Assembly (NCBI GenBank): GCA_021798635.1
Contig: JAJZGH010000097.1
Coordinates: 1 to 16,187, forward strand
Direction: 5' to 3'
Length of the DNA stretch: 16,187 nt
DNA from: Planctomycetota bacterium
Lineage (GTDB): Bacteria > Planctomycetota > Phycisphaerae > WQYP01
A program made the position numbers and the translations under genes. The notes beneath the pieces are model-generated. The model was not told the origin of the DNA, made no database searches, and saw only the letters and a program-made list of their open reading frames with translations. Below are positions 15,172 through 16,187 of this stretch, piece after piece (position 1 is the stretch's first letter; the number at the start of each line of letters is the position of its first letter).

Positions 15172-16187
15172 ATGGCGGAAGATTTACAACCATCAAAGAA
15201 TCCACCGGGGAACAATGACCCGAAACCTGATTTGCGGAATGCGGATTCTCAACCGGCATCCGGGCGGCCTGGGCTACGGTCGAAATTTGCCGGGAGCGTG
15301 ATTTTTCCAGCCTTGGGAATATTGGTTTTATGTCTGGTGGTTTACTATCCGTTACATGCTGCCGGGTTTATATGGGATGACGCCTACTGGATTTTAAATA
15401 ATCCCACCATGCATCATTGGCGGGATATGGCGGTGATCTGGTTTGATCCGATGACTTTTCTGCAATATTACCCGTTATCGGTAACGGTCTATTTCCTGGA
15501 GTATCACCTGTGGGGAGGTAACACGTTCGGGTATCACGCCGTAAGCATTCTTCTGCAAGTCATTTGTGCCCTGATGCTATGGCGTGTTCTGCTGCGCCTG
15601 CGGCTACGCGCGGCGTGGTTGGCAGCCGCGATTTTTGCAATCAATCCCGTGGTTGTCGAATCTGTCGCGTGGGTGGTGGAGCAGAAGAATCTGATCTCCG
15701 CAATAGCGGTGCTCGCTGCGGTGTGGGCGTGGATACGCTTTGCCGGACTGGACCGTCCGGATGATGTACTGGAATCCACAGAACCGGTGTACGACTGGAA
15801 ATTCTATGGTCTGGCGATATTGTTTTATTTTCTGGCCGTGTGTGCAAAAACATTTGTCTGTGCGCTGCCGGCGGCGATACTGGTATTGACATGGTGGAAA
15901 CTCGGGCGCATTACCCGCAAGCATCTTCTGGCTTGCATTCCATGGTTTATCATTACCGCCGGTGCGGGCTGGATGGCGGCATGGCGCGAGCGTTACGGTG
16001 CCGGGGCGCACGGCAGGGCTTATCATTTTTCGGTATTCCAGCATCTGGTTATTGCGGGTAAGGATACCTGGTTTTACGCGCGCATGCTGTTCTGGCCGCA
16101 CCCGATTTTAATGGTCTATCCGCGTTGGCATGTGCATGGATTTGCCACACTGGATATTTTATATCCTATCACCGCTGCCTTGGTCGC
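15172..16187 (+). CDS. Multi-spanning membrane protein of GT-C/TPR (protein O-mannosyltransferase-like) type; 3' truncated by window edge
   Basis: The frame from ATG 15172 stays open for 338 codons to the window end. A polar Pro/Asn-rich cytoplasmic N-terminus (about 1-40) is followed by a first membrane helix (about 42-64) and the hallmark loop GFIWDDAYWILNNP with the Asp pair at 69-70. Then come QYYPLSVTVYFLEYHLWG, GYHAVSILLQ, AINPVVVESVAWVVEQKN and several further helices. This matches the large planctomycete family of GT-C-like membrane proteins that often carry C-terminal tetratricopeptide repeats; whether repeats follow cannot be seen. The WDD loop is where GT-C enzymes use a catalytic Asp with a polyprenyl-phosphate sugar donor, but activity is not established. 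Start is uncertain: in-frame ATGs at 15121 and 15136 exist and none has a good ribosome site. Confidence 0.82.
   Translation, partial: MAEDLQPSKNPPGNNDPKPDLRNADSQPASGRPGLRSKFAGSVIFPALGILVLCLVVYYPLHAAGFIWDDAYWILNNPTMHHWRDMAVIWFDPMTFLQYYPLSVTVYFLEYHLWGGNTFGYHAVSILLQVICALMLWRVLLRLRLRAAWLAAAIFAINPVVVESVAWVVEQKNLISAIAVLAAVWAWIRFAGLDRPDDVLESTEPVYDWKFYGLAILFYFLAVCAKTFVCALPAAILVLTWWKLGRITRKHLLACIPWFIITAGAGWMAAWRERYGAGAHGRAYHFSVFQHLVIAGKDTWFYARMLFWPHPILMVYPRWHVHGFATLDILYPITAALV

Overview
The window reads as a chromosomal segment of a Gram-negative-type bacterium. It most resembles the Planctomycetota, probably a Phycisphaerae-like lineage. This is inference from gene content and was not checked against a database. 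The pointers are the truncated multi-membrane glycosyltransferase-like protein at the right edge (a type very abundant in planctomycetes), a large GH78 rhamnosidase with a lipoprotein-like leader, an MreB/MreC pair, and frequent TTG and GTG starts. Base composition looks moderately GC-rich and fairly even, and no gene stands out as recently acquired.

Layout. (1) 1-1431 (+): the 3' part of a glycogen-debranching enzyme (GH133 amylo-alpha-1,6-glucosidase domain), cut by the left edge. (2) 1441-4330 (-): a two-component system, with a membrane histidine kinase upstream of a sigma-54-dependent NtrC-type response regulator; the two reading frames overlap by 53 bp. (3) 4631-5500 (+): accD, the acetyl-CoA carboxylase carboxyltransferase beta subunit, divergent from the kinase and behind a good sigma-70 promoter. 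(4) 5815-9233 (+): a cell-shape cluster. It holds a membrane-anchored coiled-coil protein with a small C-terminal beta-type domain, a 47-residue single-pass membrane protein, mreB and mreC, and ends in an intrinsic terminator. No mreD, rodA or PBP2 gene follows. (5) 9403-10692 (+): eno (enolase). (6) 10693-11215: 523 bp without a convincing gene but rich in perfect hairpins. (7) 11216-11931 (+): a zeta-toxin/COG4185-like P-loop protein followed, with an ATGA overlap, by a 66-residue basic protein; this is a toxin-antitoxin-like pair. (8) 12063-14927 (+): a large secreted or lipid-anchored GH78 alpha-L-rhamnosidase. (9) 15172-end (+): the start of a multi-spanning membrane protein of the planctomycete GT-C/TPR type, cut by the right edge.

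How it fits together. Carbohydrate metabolism (debranching enzyme, enolase, rhamnosidase), fatty-acid synthesis (accD) and wall growth (mreBC with two uncharacterised membrane proteins) lie next to each other, but most look like separate transcription units. The most interesting candidates for undescribed biology are the coiled-coil and mini-membrane proteins directly upstream of mreBC, the two-gene toxin-antitoxin-like operon with its unusual gene order, and the hairpin-rich gap between eno and that operon. No tRNA, rRNA, CRISPR array or insertion sequence was recognised.
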